Of a DNA stretch of 51,873 nucleotides, positions 44,464 to 51,873 are shown in pieces (position 1 is the first letter of the stretch; every line of letters begins with the position of its first letter). The DNA comes from Gemmatimonadota bacterium (GTDB lineage: Bacteria > Latescibacterota > UBA2968). The position numbers and the translations under genes were made by a program. The notes below the pieces were generated by a model. It saw only the letters and a list, made by a program, of their open reading frames with translations, searched no databases and was not told the origin of the DNA. The stretch is from contig JAPPAB010000189.1 of the NCBI GenBank assembly GCA_026705765.1, forward strand, positions 1 to 51,873. The letters are read 5' to 3'.

Positions 44464-46056
44464 CTATTTAAGCAATTGTATTGCCATCTCTATAACCGAG
44501 TCTCTCCCCATAACACTATCCGAAGGTGAGACCGCAACGGGAATATCTGGTGGAACACCAATATCTTCATACAGAACATTGTCAGCCGAAGACCACTTTC
44601 CCGTGGAGACTCTATATTCCCAACCATTGGGCAATTTCTTACGAGTAGGACTCCCCTGGCCTCCAAATGTCGTGTCACCTACTGTTCTAACATAGGGAAA
44701 TTGTTTCATCGCCAGCACGAAATATTCTCCAGAACTTATTACTTGTCTATCTGTGAGTACAATAATGGATTTGGTAAATTGTTTGTCTCCAGCAGGCTTG
44801 ACATATTTTTTTGTAATACGACCAAAATCTGAATGTCGAGACCCATCGCGCCTTTGTACAAGAGCGGACACTCTCTTCTGGTCTGCAAAGCGTCCCACTA
44901 TCGCATCCACGTTGCGGCTACTTCCTCCGTTATTGCCTCTTACATCCACAATTAAACCCTTATGATGAAAAAATTCGTTCACAATAGGGTCTATCGCCTC
45001 TACCCAGGCATTGCCATTCCTGATGCTAAAAGACGCGATGTGTAAATAGCCTATTGCGTCAGAAATTTGACCAGAAGTAAAAAAACGATCCCCTGTGGTT
45101 TGAAATCCAGCGTTCAAGTATTTACTCTTCACAAAATCCAAATTGAGGATTCCTCCAGGTCGTCTATTTGCAGAGTTGAAATTCTTGAACGGCATGGTTA
45201 GAGTAACGTGAACGTCATTTAAGTGAGTTAGCATTAAAGATAAAATAGCAAAAAGCTCAGAATTATCTGTCTGGTCGGTAACCTGCGGCGCATATATGTC
45301 ATATAGAGCCTGCCAATTGACATTTTTGGACTCAAAAAAAACATAATGGCGGTCAAATTCGTTCCATAAAATTTGGAAATTTTTCTCAGGATCAGCGTCA
45401 ACCTGGGTTTCGTTAAGCAACATAGGCAAGATGTGTTGGGCTTGATCATAGTCTTGCTCGGCTGCCTTGAGAACCCACTTTACAGCCTCCTCTCGGTCCC
45501 GCTCTACACCCCAGCCTTTGTAATACATATGGCCAAGAAAGTACTGCGCTCTGTCTAATCCTTGCTCAGCGGCCTTGTGAACCCACTTCACAGCCTCCTC
45601 TTCATCTTGTCCCACGGTCTTAACTTTGTAATACATTTCGCCGAGGTAAAACTGGGCTCTGGCATGGCCTTGCTCGGCTGCCTTGAGAAGCCATTTTTCT
45701 GCCTCTTCTCCATCTTGATCTACACCCTGACCTTTGTAATACATATAGCCAAGAAGGTACTGGGCTTTGACATCTCCTTGTTCGGCAGCTTTGCGAAGCC
45801 ACTTCACGGCCTCTTCTCCATTTTGAACTACACCCTGACCTTTGTAATACATATAGCCGATGAAATACTGCGCGCCAGCATGGCCTTGCTCAGCGCGCGG
45901 TCGCAATTCTTTGAGTGCCGTTGCATAGTCACCCCGGTTATATGCTTTCCTACCATCCTGATAGTCCCCCCACGCCAACGATGGCGCAATGAACAGACAT
46001 AGCGACAGAATGAAAAGCAAGCGTCGGAGTTCGGTTTTTCGTCCATTATCAGTCAT
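44464..46056 (-). CDS. SEL1-repeat protein fused to S41 (tail-specific) peptidase
   Basis: A 530-residue exported protein: signal peptide LLFILSLCLFIAPSLAWG in about the first 30 residues, then five SEL1/TPR-like repeats (AQYFIGYMYYKGQGV, AQYLLGYMYYKGQGV and so on) to about residue 215, then an S41 peptidase domain. The latter has the substrate-entry segment LLTHLNDVHVTL, GLIVDVRGNNGGSSRNVDAI and the nucleophile region LTDRQVISSGEYFVLAMKQ with TVGDTTFGGQG. SEL1 repeats usually bind proteins, so they may present substrates to the protease. The region is more A/T-rich than its neighbours. A second S41 gene lies 3 kb away. Confidence 0.85.
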   Translation of the reverse strand: MTDNGRKTELRRLLFILSLCLFIAPSLAWGDYQDGRKAYNRGDYATALKELRPRAEQGHAGAQYFIGYMYYKGQGVVQNGEEAVKWLRKAAEQGDVKAQYLLGYMYYKGQGVDQDGEEAEKWLLKAAEQGHARAQFYLGEMYYKVKTVGQDEEEAVKWVHKAAEQGLDRAQYFLGHMYYKGWGVERDREEAVKWVLKAAEQDYDQAQHILPMLLNETQVDADPEKNFQILWNEFDRHYVFFESKNVNWQALYDIYAPQVTDQTDNSELFAILSLMLTHLNDVHVTLTMPFKNFNSANRRPGGILNLDFVKSKYLNAGFQTTGDRFFTSGQISDAIGYLHIASFSIRNGNAWVEAIDPIVNEFFHHKGLIVDVRGNNGGSSRNVDAIVGRFADQKRVSALVQRRDGSRHSDFGRITKKYVKPAGDKQFTKSIIVLTDRQVISSGEYFVLAMKQFPYVRTVGDTTFGGQGSPTRKKLPNGWEYRVSTGKWSSADNVLYEDIGVPPDIPVAVSPSDSVMGRDSVIEMAIQLLK

Positions 46057-46125
46057 CGCAGAACGCCTCTGTTTTGGATCTGGGATTTTGCAAGATGTAC
46101 GACGGGTTGTTGCATAATTCGGAAT

Positions 46126-46872
46126 TTATATTTCCGCGCGTTTTTCATACATCACAAGCCCAATAATCATAAAGATGATACCCGTAAGAATGGTATAGAC
46201 AAACGGCGCCCACGCTATTTGTCCAGAAGGCGTAGGAAGGATTGAGATTTGCCCTAAAAAATCTAACGCCATCTTCCCTTGCTGAAAAAATCGGATGTAT
46301 AAAAACACGGCAAGTGCAAAAAAAGCGACCGCAGCCAATCCCCGGTACCGCTTAACCGAAAATTTTATCCCCTCCATCCCGGTCACAAGGCCGAGGATGA
46401 AAACCATATATGTCACAAGCCCCAAACCACACATAAAAACAAAATCCCAAAATAAGGTAACCTCCATCCCATCAAATGATAGAATTTGACCGGGCAGGTT
46501 GGCCAAAATCAGTAAATACAGGCTTCCTATAACAATCCCACCACCTACAAAACCAATACTCGCGACCACAGCGACCTTTGCCAGAATCACCTTGTATTGT
46601 GATACCGGTAACGCAAACATCTGATAATGTGTTTCCGATTTCCACTCAGAATTGAAGGCGTGCGCCAACAAAAAGGGCAGACTGAGAAGAACGAGAAAAA
46701 TTGCTATCGTCGTCCAAATAAATATCTGTTTGAATGCCTCTTCGAAATCCAAACCATCTTCTATTCGGATAAGCCCATACGCATTTAACCCCGCGATCAA
46801 AAGGAGCAAAAATAGAAAAAGGTTTTTATTCGCTTTGAGTTCCTTCACGTATAATGCAAAAAATGGTTTCAT
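46126..46872 (-). CDS. ABC-2-type transporter permease, copy 1
   Basis: A 248-residue membrane protein with six hydrophobic segments, beginning MKPFFALYVKELKANKNLFLFLLLL and containing the AHAFNSEWKSETHYQMFALPVSQYKVILAKV loop typical of ABC-2 permeases in GntR-YtrA-type loci. It is clearly paralogous to 48141-48893 along its whole length (start, EWKSETHYQMFALPV, VTGMEG, and identical IGLVMYEKRAEI-like ends). It lies 166 bases after the ATPase gene, separated by mosaic repeats. The substrate is unknown. Export of drugs, lipids or bacteriocins is common for such systems. Confidence 0.82.
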   Translation of the reverse strand: MKPFFALYVKELKANKNLFLFLLLLIAGLNAYGLIRIEDGLDFEEAFKQIFIWTTIAIFLVLLSLPFLLAHAFNSEWKSETHYQMFALPVSQYKVILAKVAVVASIGFVGGGIVIGSLYLLILANLPGQILSFDGMEVTLFWDFVFMCGLGLVTYMVFILGLVTGMEGIKFSVKRYRGLAAVAFFALAVFLYIRFFQQGKMALDFLGQISILPTPSGQIAWAPFVYTILTGIIFMIIGLVMYEKRAEI

Positions 46873-46930
46873 GTCACGATTCCAGGTAAAGGTGGAAAAT
46901 GATGTTGCATCCCGAAGACGGGCGGACGGC

Positions 46931-47035
46931 TAAAAACCTTCTGGATCGCGGCTCAAAAACATACCGCGATGACAAAGCCTGTCCCTGCATGTTTTAAGCA
47001 GGGGGACCGTCCCCTACAACAGGACGACACAGGCC
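46931..47035 (+). repeat. Mosaic interspersed repeat, copy A
   Basis: Contains CTGGATCGCGGCTCAAAAAC and CATACCGCGATGACA, a CCCTGC...GCAGGG hairpin (46983-47002) and GGGACCGTCCCCTACAACA. The same modules recur at 48920-49025 and 50575-50635. It fills the gap between the ATPase and permease genes. Confidence 0.65.
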
Positions 47036-47038
47036 TCC

Positions 47039-47731
47039 CTACATCGCCACCATCTCAAACATTTCTGAAAGCGATTCACCGCGTTCTTCTCTCAGCGCAT
47101 CTGCATTGCCGGAAAGTGCGATCTCGCCCTCTTTCATAAACATCACATCCTCGATAAACTCGCCCACTTCATGGACCAGATGCGTCGAAATCAAAATCGT
47201 CTGCTCCCCAAATCGAAATTCGCTAAACAAAGCCTCGACAATGCGTTTGCGCGATGGGGGATCAATACCGGATAGTGGCTCATCCATCAAAACCAGATCA
47301 CTCGGCCAGGAAAACGCGCACACTACCTTCAGCCGTCCCTGTTGACCCCGCGAAAGCGCGCCCACCTTCTTATCGCCATCCAGTCCCATAAAACCCAGCA
47401 ACTCGCGCGACTTATCCATATCCCATCTGGGATAAAAACGCGCCAGAAACTCCACCTGCTCCATCACCTTCATCCAATCGTAAAACGGATTGACCTCCGT
47501 CAAATAAGCCACATGCTGTCGGGTCTTCACACTCACCTCTTGCCCCATCACCTCGGCGGATCCCCGAGACGGACGGGTCAAACCAGCCAGAATGCGAAAC
47601 AGCGTACTCTTCCCGCTGCCATTTTCGCCCAACACACCTTGCACGCGCCCGCGCGCAACCTGAAAAGAAACACCGCGCAGTGCCCACGCGCCTGGATATC
47701 GTTTCCACACATCTCGAACATCAATCATCAT
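47039..47731 (-). CDS. ABC transporter ATP-binding protein
   Basis: A 230-residue ATPase: Walker A GENGSGKSTLFR, Q-loop near YLTEVNPFYDW, signature LSRGQQGRLKV (a variant of LSGGQ), Walker B LVLMDEPLSGIDPPS and the H-loop ISTHLVHE. The stem RGVSFQVARGRVQGVLG is typical of DrrA/YtrB-like export ATPases. It overlaps the GntR gene by four bases and would energise the two paralogous permeases. Confidence 0.93.
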   Translation of the reverse strand: MMIDVRDVWKRYPGAWALRGVSFQVARGRVQGVLGENGSGKSTLFRILAGLTRPSRGSAEVMGQEVSVKTRQHVAYLTEVNPFYDWMKVMEQVEFLARFYPRWDMDKSRELLGFMGLDGDKKVGALSRGQQGRLKVVCAFSWPSDLVLMDEPLSGIDPPSRKRIVEALFSEFRFGEQTILISTHLVHEVGEFIEDVMFMKEGEIALSGNADALREERGESLSEMFEMVAM

Positions 47732-48099
47732 GTCAAATCCTCCTCTATATCGCGTAACAAATCCGCAATTTGCTCGCTGGAAAGATCCAATTCTCCAACC
47801 TCTGCGACAAACCGCGCAACAGCACTCTGTGCCAACGCCCGTTTCTCAGCCTCAATCTTCTTCCCATCCTCTGTCACAAACGAACCCTGCCCGCGCCGCG
47901 TAAAAACAAACCCCTCTCGTTCAAGCTCTGCATAAGCCCGCGCCATCGTATTGGGATTCACGCCCATTTCTTTCGCCATATCCCGCACCGAAGGCAACTT
48001 TGATCCCGGCGAATAAACCCCGCGCACCGAACGCTTTTTGATCTCGCCGATAATTTGTAAATAAATAGGTGCATTCGGATCAAACTCATAAGGTGGCAT
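47728..48099 (-). CDS. GntR family regulator, YtrA type
   Basis: A 123-residue regulator with an N-terminal winged helix (PIYLQIIGEIKKRSVRGVYSPGSKLPSVRDMAKEMGVNPNTMARAYAELEREGFVFTRRGQGSFV) and only a short helical tail, the YtrA layout. YtrA-type regulators usually repress their own ABC operon and respond to cell-envelope stress. This one lies between the upstream permease (41 bases) and the ATPase (4-base overlap). AGGAGG precedes the ATG. Confidence 0.92.
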   Translation of the reverse strand: MPPYEFDPNAPIYLQIIGEIKKRSVRGVYSPGSKLPSVRDMAKEMGVNPNTMARAYAELEREGFVFTRRGQGSFVTEDGKKIEAEKRALAQSAVARFVAEVGELDLSSEQIADLLRDIEEDLT

Positions 48100-48140
48100 A
48101 CCAATGCCTCCTGACTTTTTTTACAGTCATAGATCGAACC

Positions 48141-48893
48141 TCATATTTCCGCACGCTTTTCATACACAACAAGCCCAATAATCATAAAGATGACACCCAT
48201 CAGAATGGTATAGACAAAAGGTGCCAAATCAATTGTAAATTCAGAAGGAGGAGTCATTGAGATTTGCCCGAAAAAGTCTAATGCCTTCGCACCTTGTTGG
48301 AAAAGCCGGCCATACACAAACACGGCAATGACAAAAAAAACAACCGCAGTCAGTCCCCGATACCGCTTAACTGCGAACTTCACCCCTTCCATCCCGGTCA
48401 CAAGGCCGAGAATGAAAATCATATACGTCACAAGTGTCAAACCAACTAAAAAAGCAAAATCAAAAAATGCCGTAACTTCTGTTTCTCCAACTCGCAGCAT
48501 ATGTACATTCATCAAGGCAGCCCCACGTGCTGCCCATAAAGACAGACCGATAGTCACAATCGCGCTACCTACAATGCCCTTACTCGCGACCGCAGCGACT
48601 TTTGCCAGATTCACTATGTACTGTGGAACCGGCAGTGCAAACATCTGATAATGTGTTTCTGATTTCCACTCGGTGTTGAAGGCATGTGCCAGCAAAAAGG
48701 GCAGACTGAGAACAAGGGTAAAAACAGCCAGCACTGACCAGAGAGCATTAAGAATTGTCTTTGTTTCTAGTTCTAAATTTTCTATGTGGATAAGCCCATA
48801 AGCATTTAGCCCCACAATCAAAAGAAGCAAAAACAGAAAAAGAATTTTATTCGCTTTGAGTTCCTTCACATACAGCGCAAAAAATTGTTTCAT
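48141..48893 (-). CDS. ABC-2-type transporter permease, copy 2
   Basis: A 250-residue paralog of the permease at 46126-46872, with the same MKQFFALYVKELKANKILFLFLLLL start, EWKSETHYQMFALPVPQY loop and YEKRAEI end. Divergence is mainly in the central membrane loops. It is the first gene of the operon, with AAAGGAG well placed before the ATG at 48893. The two permeases could form a heterodimer with the shared ATPase, or reflect a duplication flanked by repeats. Confidence 0.82.
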   Translation of the reverse strand: MKQFFALYVKELKANKILFLFLLLLIVGLNAYGLIHIENLELETKTILNALWSVLAVFTLVLSLPFLLAHAFNTEWKSETHYQMFALPVPQYIVNLAKVAAVASKGIVGSAIVTIGLSLWAARGAALMNVHMLRVGETEVTAFFDFAFLVGLTLVTYMIFILGLVTGMEGVKFAVKRYRGLTAVVFFVIAVFVYGRLFQQGAKALDFFGQISMTPPSEFTIDLAPFVYTILMGVIFMIIGLVVYEKRAEI

Positions 48894-48919
48894 GTCATAC
48901 TCCTTTGAAATCGCGGTAG

Positions 48920-49025
48920 ACTGGATCGCGGCTCAAGTTTGCCTCTGCATGCTTTAAGCAGGGGATAATATCGCGAGGACAACCAAAACCTTCTGGATCG
49001 CGGCTAAAATCATGCCTCGATGACA
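48920..49025 (+). repeat. Mosaic interspersed repeat, copy B
   Basis: Two CTGGATCGCGGCT modules (48922 and 48993), CTCTGCATGCTTTAAGCAGG (hairpin-forming, as in copy A) and a diverged CCTCGATGACA. It lies between the upstream permease and the S41 peptidase gene. Confidence 0.6.
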
Positions 49026-49047
49026 CTCTCTTCTCTCGTTTTACGTT

Positions 49048-50433
49048 TCACCCCTGACCTTTTTTCAACAATTCAAGAGCAGCGTTGATCAATGGATCCT
49101 GATCCCCAGGCTCGTCGGGAAATTCGACGTAAACATCGGGTGATATGCCCTTACCCTCGAACGGCTCTCCATCGGGCGTCAAAGCCACCCACGACGGAAG
49201 AAACACGGTTACCCCATTCGCTAAGCGCACAGGCTTTGGATTGCCCGAACTGCCATAGGACTTCTCGCCCATCAGCGTGCATTGCGGCGCTTGCTTCATC
49301 ATCAACAAAAATGCCTCACAACTGCTCATATTGACCGGTCCCATCAAAACGACCGTGCGCCCTCGAAAACCGGGCCGAATCGGCTTCAGCGTTCGTTTAT
49401 TGATTTCAGAAAAGCCAGAAGGACTGGAGACATCGCGATTGAGATGGCCGGCATATACCACAGATTGATCGACAAATCGACCGGCGATCTTTCTCGCCAA
49501 CCGCTCGTCTCCTCCACTGTTGAATCGAATATCCAGAATCAGGGTATCATCGAGCGACAATTCGTCGATCCATTTTGCGGCGGCTTCGATATCCCGGGCA
49601 GCCTTAGGTGACCAACTTCTAATCATCAGATACGCTGGGCCATCCGGAAACCTCCCGGTAACCACCGCACGATTGACGGATCGAAACTGAGATACTATTC
49701 GTTTCAGCAACTCTCGATCCACGTTGGGGCGAACACTGCGCTGAAAGCCAGCTAATCGATCACCATCTACATTGACCTTGATATGAGCATCGCGGGCGAC
49801 CTCAAGAAGTTGTCCGGCAAGAAAGGCAAACTGGCGGGAAGTCTTCGTATCTACCAATCTCGGCTCGAACTCAGCAAATCTAACGTCCCAATCTATGCCC
49901 CGTAGATCGCGATAGGAATACTTCTCCTCAATAGCCGACCTCAACTGCTCCAACGATTTCCGATTCTGTTCTGGGTCCAGGGGTTTCATATCACCCGATG
50001 GCGCAGTCCTGAAAGAAAGAGGATACGGAACCGCGGGAAGCCCATTGGTTCCTCGAAAATTCTGATGCCGCTCTGAGTTAATGCCCAGACCGTATTCGCG
50101 GTTAGGCTTGAGTTTCACAGGCAGAACAATAGTCGTATCAGAAATCCACTGGGGCTTTCCGGCAACCTCTGGAAGCACAAATTTGCTACCTAAAATCACA
50201 AACGAATAGCCCCTTTTGGTATCCATGGGCTGGTCAAAAGTAACGCGCAATTCCATAGTGGCCACATCCACTGACTGTGCGCCGTTCTCCGGCACAGTCC
50301 GCACCACACGAGGCGGTTCCTCAGCACCTGCGGTCACACATCCGATGAACAAACAGAAGCCCAACAGTGTTCGACGCGCTGTTGCGAATATCCCGAAACC
50401 AGAGCGATAGGACTTAAAATATCGAGCAGTCAT
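49048..50433 (-). CDS. S41 peptidase with N-terminal Ig-like (Big_5) domain
   Basis: A 461-residue exported protein. The ATG at 50433, with GGAGGG four bases upstream, is preferred to the longer frame to 50493. A signal peptide (LLGFCLFIGCVTAGAEEPP) is followed by a Big_5-type Ig-like domain (VVRTVPENGAQSVDVATMELRVTFDQPMD to SFRTAP). An S41 peptidase domain follows, with LARDAHIKV-like VARDAHIKVNV, TLILDIRFNSGGDERLA, the nucleophile region VNMSSCEAFLLMMKQ and GEKSYGSSGNPKPV. It probably acts in the periplasm. Stable orientation with the ABC locus suggests shared acquisition, but no functional link is proven. Confidence 0.87.
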   Translation of the reverse strand: MTARYFKSYRSGFGIFATARRTLLGFCLFIGCVTAGAEEPPRVVRTVPENGAQSVDVATMELRVTFDQPMDTKRGYSFVILGSKFVLPEVAGKPQWISDTTIVLPVKLKPNREYGLGINSERHQNFRGTNGLPAVPYPLSFRTAPSGDMKPLDPEQNRKSLEQLRSAIEEKYSYRDLRGIDWDVRFAEFEPRLVDTKTSRQFAFLAGQLLEVARDAHIKVNVDGDRLAGFQRSVRPNVDRELLKRIVSQFRSVNRAVVTGRFPDGPAYLMIRSWSPKAARDIEAAAKWIDELSLDDTLILDIRFNSGGDERLARKIAGRFVDQSVVYAGHLNRDVSSPSGFSEINKRTLKPIRPGFRGRTVVLMGPVNMSSCEAFLLMMKQAPQCTLMGEKSYGSSGNPKPVRLANGVTVFLPSWVALTPDGEPFEGKGISPDVYVEFPDEPGDQDPLINAALELLKKGQG

Positions 50434-50574
50434 TTGACCCTCCAATCGAGTGAAAAACCAGCGGTGTCTTAGTGTTCTACCTAAATAATACACTCAAACA
50501 GTTCGCCTGTCAAGCAGAAAAATAAAAAAATCCCCAAAACCCGAAGGCTTTAAGGATTTAATTATCGATCTATT

Positions 50575-50635
50575 TGCCGCGATGACACACGGGACGGCAC
50601 AGGGGCCGTCCCCTACAACAACATACCGCGATGAC
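50575..50635 (+). repeat. Mosaic interspersed repeat, copy C
   Basis: Holds two GCGATGACA modules (50579 and 50629), the palindromic GGGGCCGTCCCCTACAACA segment shared with copy A, and ACATACCGCGATGACA. It lies between the S41 gene and the partial binding protein gene. Confidence 0.6.
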
Positions 50636-50647
50636 AGTCAAATTATA

Positions 50648-51873
50648 TCATCGACTCTGCCACATCCTGGCTCGGGTCATGAAAACTGAGGGATCTTGCC
50701 GCCACTCGCCATAGCCAATGCGCTGATCATCCGTTAGATAATTGATCTTATCATCAATACAAGCAGCCAAATCCGCATCTTCCACACCAAGCGTAAAGCC
50801 ACCATACTCAACCGCCGCATCAAGCGCCGTCACCACAAACGCGCCACCCGAAGCATGAACCGCATCGCGGTTGCCGATCTCTCCCCGGGCAAGCGCATCT
50901 ACCCTACCAGACGCAAGCGCACCGAGTAATTCCTCTTCCCCCAGATAAACCACCTGCGGCATCGTATCTACAGCCGGGAAAATGCGCTGCCTGCCCTCAA
51001 GATTGGGCGACGCGCCAGCAGCAGTAATAAAATAATCTGCACTCCCATCGGCGACCACCGTATCCGTCTGCGTTTCAATGCGCACACCCGCAGCCAAAAC
51101 ACCATCGGCATTGACCAGACCTGTCAGCACCAGCAAACGCGCCTCCCCCGTCGTACTAGCCAGCACGCCCACACGAACCTCGCTCGTCAGGTCGTCGTGG
51201 CTAACCCAACGCCTCCCATCTTCGGCACGCACCAAAAGCGACTGCCGAAACGCAATATGCCCCGAAGTAAACGTCACCACCTCATTACCCATCTCATCGC
51301 GGGTTCGAGAGTCGAGAATCGTAATACCACCGCCAACAACATCGTAATCCACACCAGCCGACAGCAGCCAGATATTGGGCCATATATCAATACCCTTTCG
51401 GGAAAACGACAGTCCCGCACCATCCATCGCTTCGAGAGCCGTCAACAAATCCGCCTCATAACCCACATGCGTATTAAACCCCGCAGAATTCGGATCGGGA
51501 TCTGCACTGGAACTAACCGGCGCGAAAAAAGCGAAAAAACCAAAATTGAGCACGCGATCCGCACAAGCCGACGACGGAGACATCACCTGCGCCCTCCCCC
51601 CAATGGGCAAATTGACCATCACCTCATCGCCGGCATTAATCGGAATACTCGACCACACCCCAATCACGCGCCCATCCTGCGATGCACGCGCCTGATAATA
51701 ACCCGTCGCATCGCCCACAATCTCCAACCGCACCCGACCCTCTTCATCCGTCATCCCCGACCACGCGTACTCTGCCGCCTGACCCGCGATAGAACGCGCA
51801 AACTCTACCATAGCACCACTTATGGGCGCGTCATCCTCTCGCACAGAAGCTACCACCACAGCCCCCAACTCAT
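50648..51873 (-). CDS. Periplasmic-binding-like protein with N-terminal Ig/regulatory domain, partial
   Basis: The frame is open to the window edge, so the N-terminus is missing. Visible first is a carboxypeptidase-regulatory/Ig-like segment (DDAPISGAMVEFARS, GMTDEEGRVRLEIVGDATGYYQARASQDG). Then comes a domain with the pattern of family-3 solute-binding proteins: LNFGFFAFFAPVSSS, GYEADLLTALEAMDG, DYDVVGGGITILDSRTRDE, IAFRQSLLVRA and VEYGGFTLGVEDADLAACIDDKINYL. An amino-acid-type ligand would be usual but is not shown. A TTG at 51868 is not needed as a start. No permease is in view. Confidence 0.65.
   Translation of the reverse strand, partial: ELGAVVVASVREDDAPISGAMVEFARSIAGQAAEYAWSGMTDEEGRVRLEIVGDATGYYQARASQDGRVIGVWSSIPINAGDEVMVNLPIGGRAQVMSPSSACADRVLNFGFFAFFAPVSSSADPDPNSAGFNTHVGYEADLLTALEAMDGAGLSFSRKGIDIWPNIWLLSAGVDYDVVGGGITILDSRTRDEMGNEVVTFTSGHIAFRQSLLVRAEDGRRWVSHDDLTSEVRVGVLASTTGEARLLVLTGLVNADGVLAAGVRIETQTDTVVADGSADYFITAAGASPNLEGRQRIFPAVDTMPQVVYLGEEELLGALASGRVDALARGEIGNRDAVHASGGAFVVTALDAAVEYGGFTLGVEDADLAACIDDKINYLTDDQRIGYGEWRQDPSVFMTRARMWQSR

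Overview
The window comes from a free-living Gram-negative-type bacterium of about 50% GC that I cannot place to species. It encodes an outer-membrane-type DUF5686 protein, Lnt and lipoproteins. The mix of phytanoyl-CoA dioxygenase, sulfatase, neutral-ceramidase-like, Ldh-family and S41 peptidase genes, many TTG/GTG starts and several short interspersed repeat families recalls uncultured marine or sponge-associated phyla such as Poribacteria or Latescibacterota. That placement is an inference from gene content. The 16S fragment at the left edge would settle it.

Layout. 1-1113: 5' part of a 16S rRNA gene on the minus strand, with a leader promoter. 1372-3131: HEAT lipoprotein and hemL (minus). 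3258-6167: tRNA-Arg and uvrA (plus). 6288-7301: dTDP-glucose dehydratase. 7391-9524: a dispersed repeat followed by a decaying toxin-antitoxin island (truncated RelB-like, frameshifted YgiT-like zinc finger, PIN toxin plus small partner, truncated ImmA/IrrE-like remnant). 9715-10500: PhyH dioxygenase with a hairpin-rich leader. 10497-15588: a minus-strand run of NAD-binding protein, cation/Ca2+ exchanger, metallo-beta-lactamase-fold hydrolase and a single-ORF fusion of apolipoprotein N-acyltransferase with TatC. 15736-17792: BioF-like and TrmJ-like genes. 17809-19158: ceramidase-like protein. 19291-22716: PdxA-like dehydrogenase and an orphan molybdenum hydroxylase large subunit, in a block whose strand composition differs from its surroundings. 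22734-32406: an eleven-gene nuoABCDHIJKLMN operon without nuoEFG. 33655-37867: ftsY, a NifS-type cysteine desulfurase, Mrp, and a rhodanese-ThiF/MoeB gene. 37942-41696: a minus-strand sulfatase, DUF2237, aldo/keto reductase, Ldh operon. 41816-44202: a DUF5686 gene split by a frameshift. 44464-50433: two S41 peptidases around a GntR/ABC-2-type transporter locus with two paralogous permeases and mosaic repeats. 50648-51873: a partial periplasmic-binding-like protein.

The most exciting item is the rhodanese-ThiF/MoeB gene. Its frame is interrupted by one UGA, exactly where E1-like enzymes carry their crossover-loop cysteine, and a bacterial-type SECIS-like hairpin follows at the right distance. 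The likely reading is a selenocysteine-containing MoeB/ThiF-type enzyme next to a cysteine desulfurase. Its own N-terminal rhodanese domain has lost its active-site cysteine. The Lnt-TatC fusion is the second unusual item.

Strand composition: in hand-counted samples the plus strand is clearly richer in C than G, whichever strand is coding. This suggests the minus strand is the replication leading strand, which agrees with the 16S orientation.
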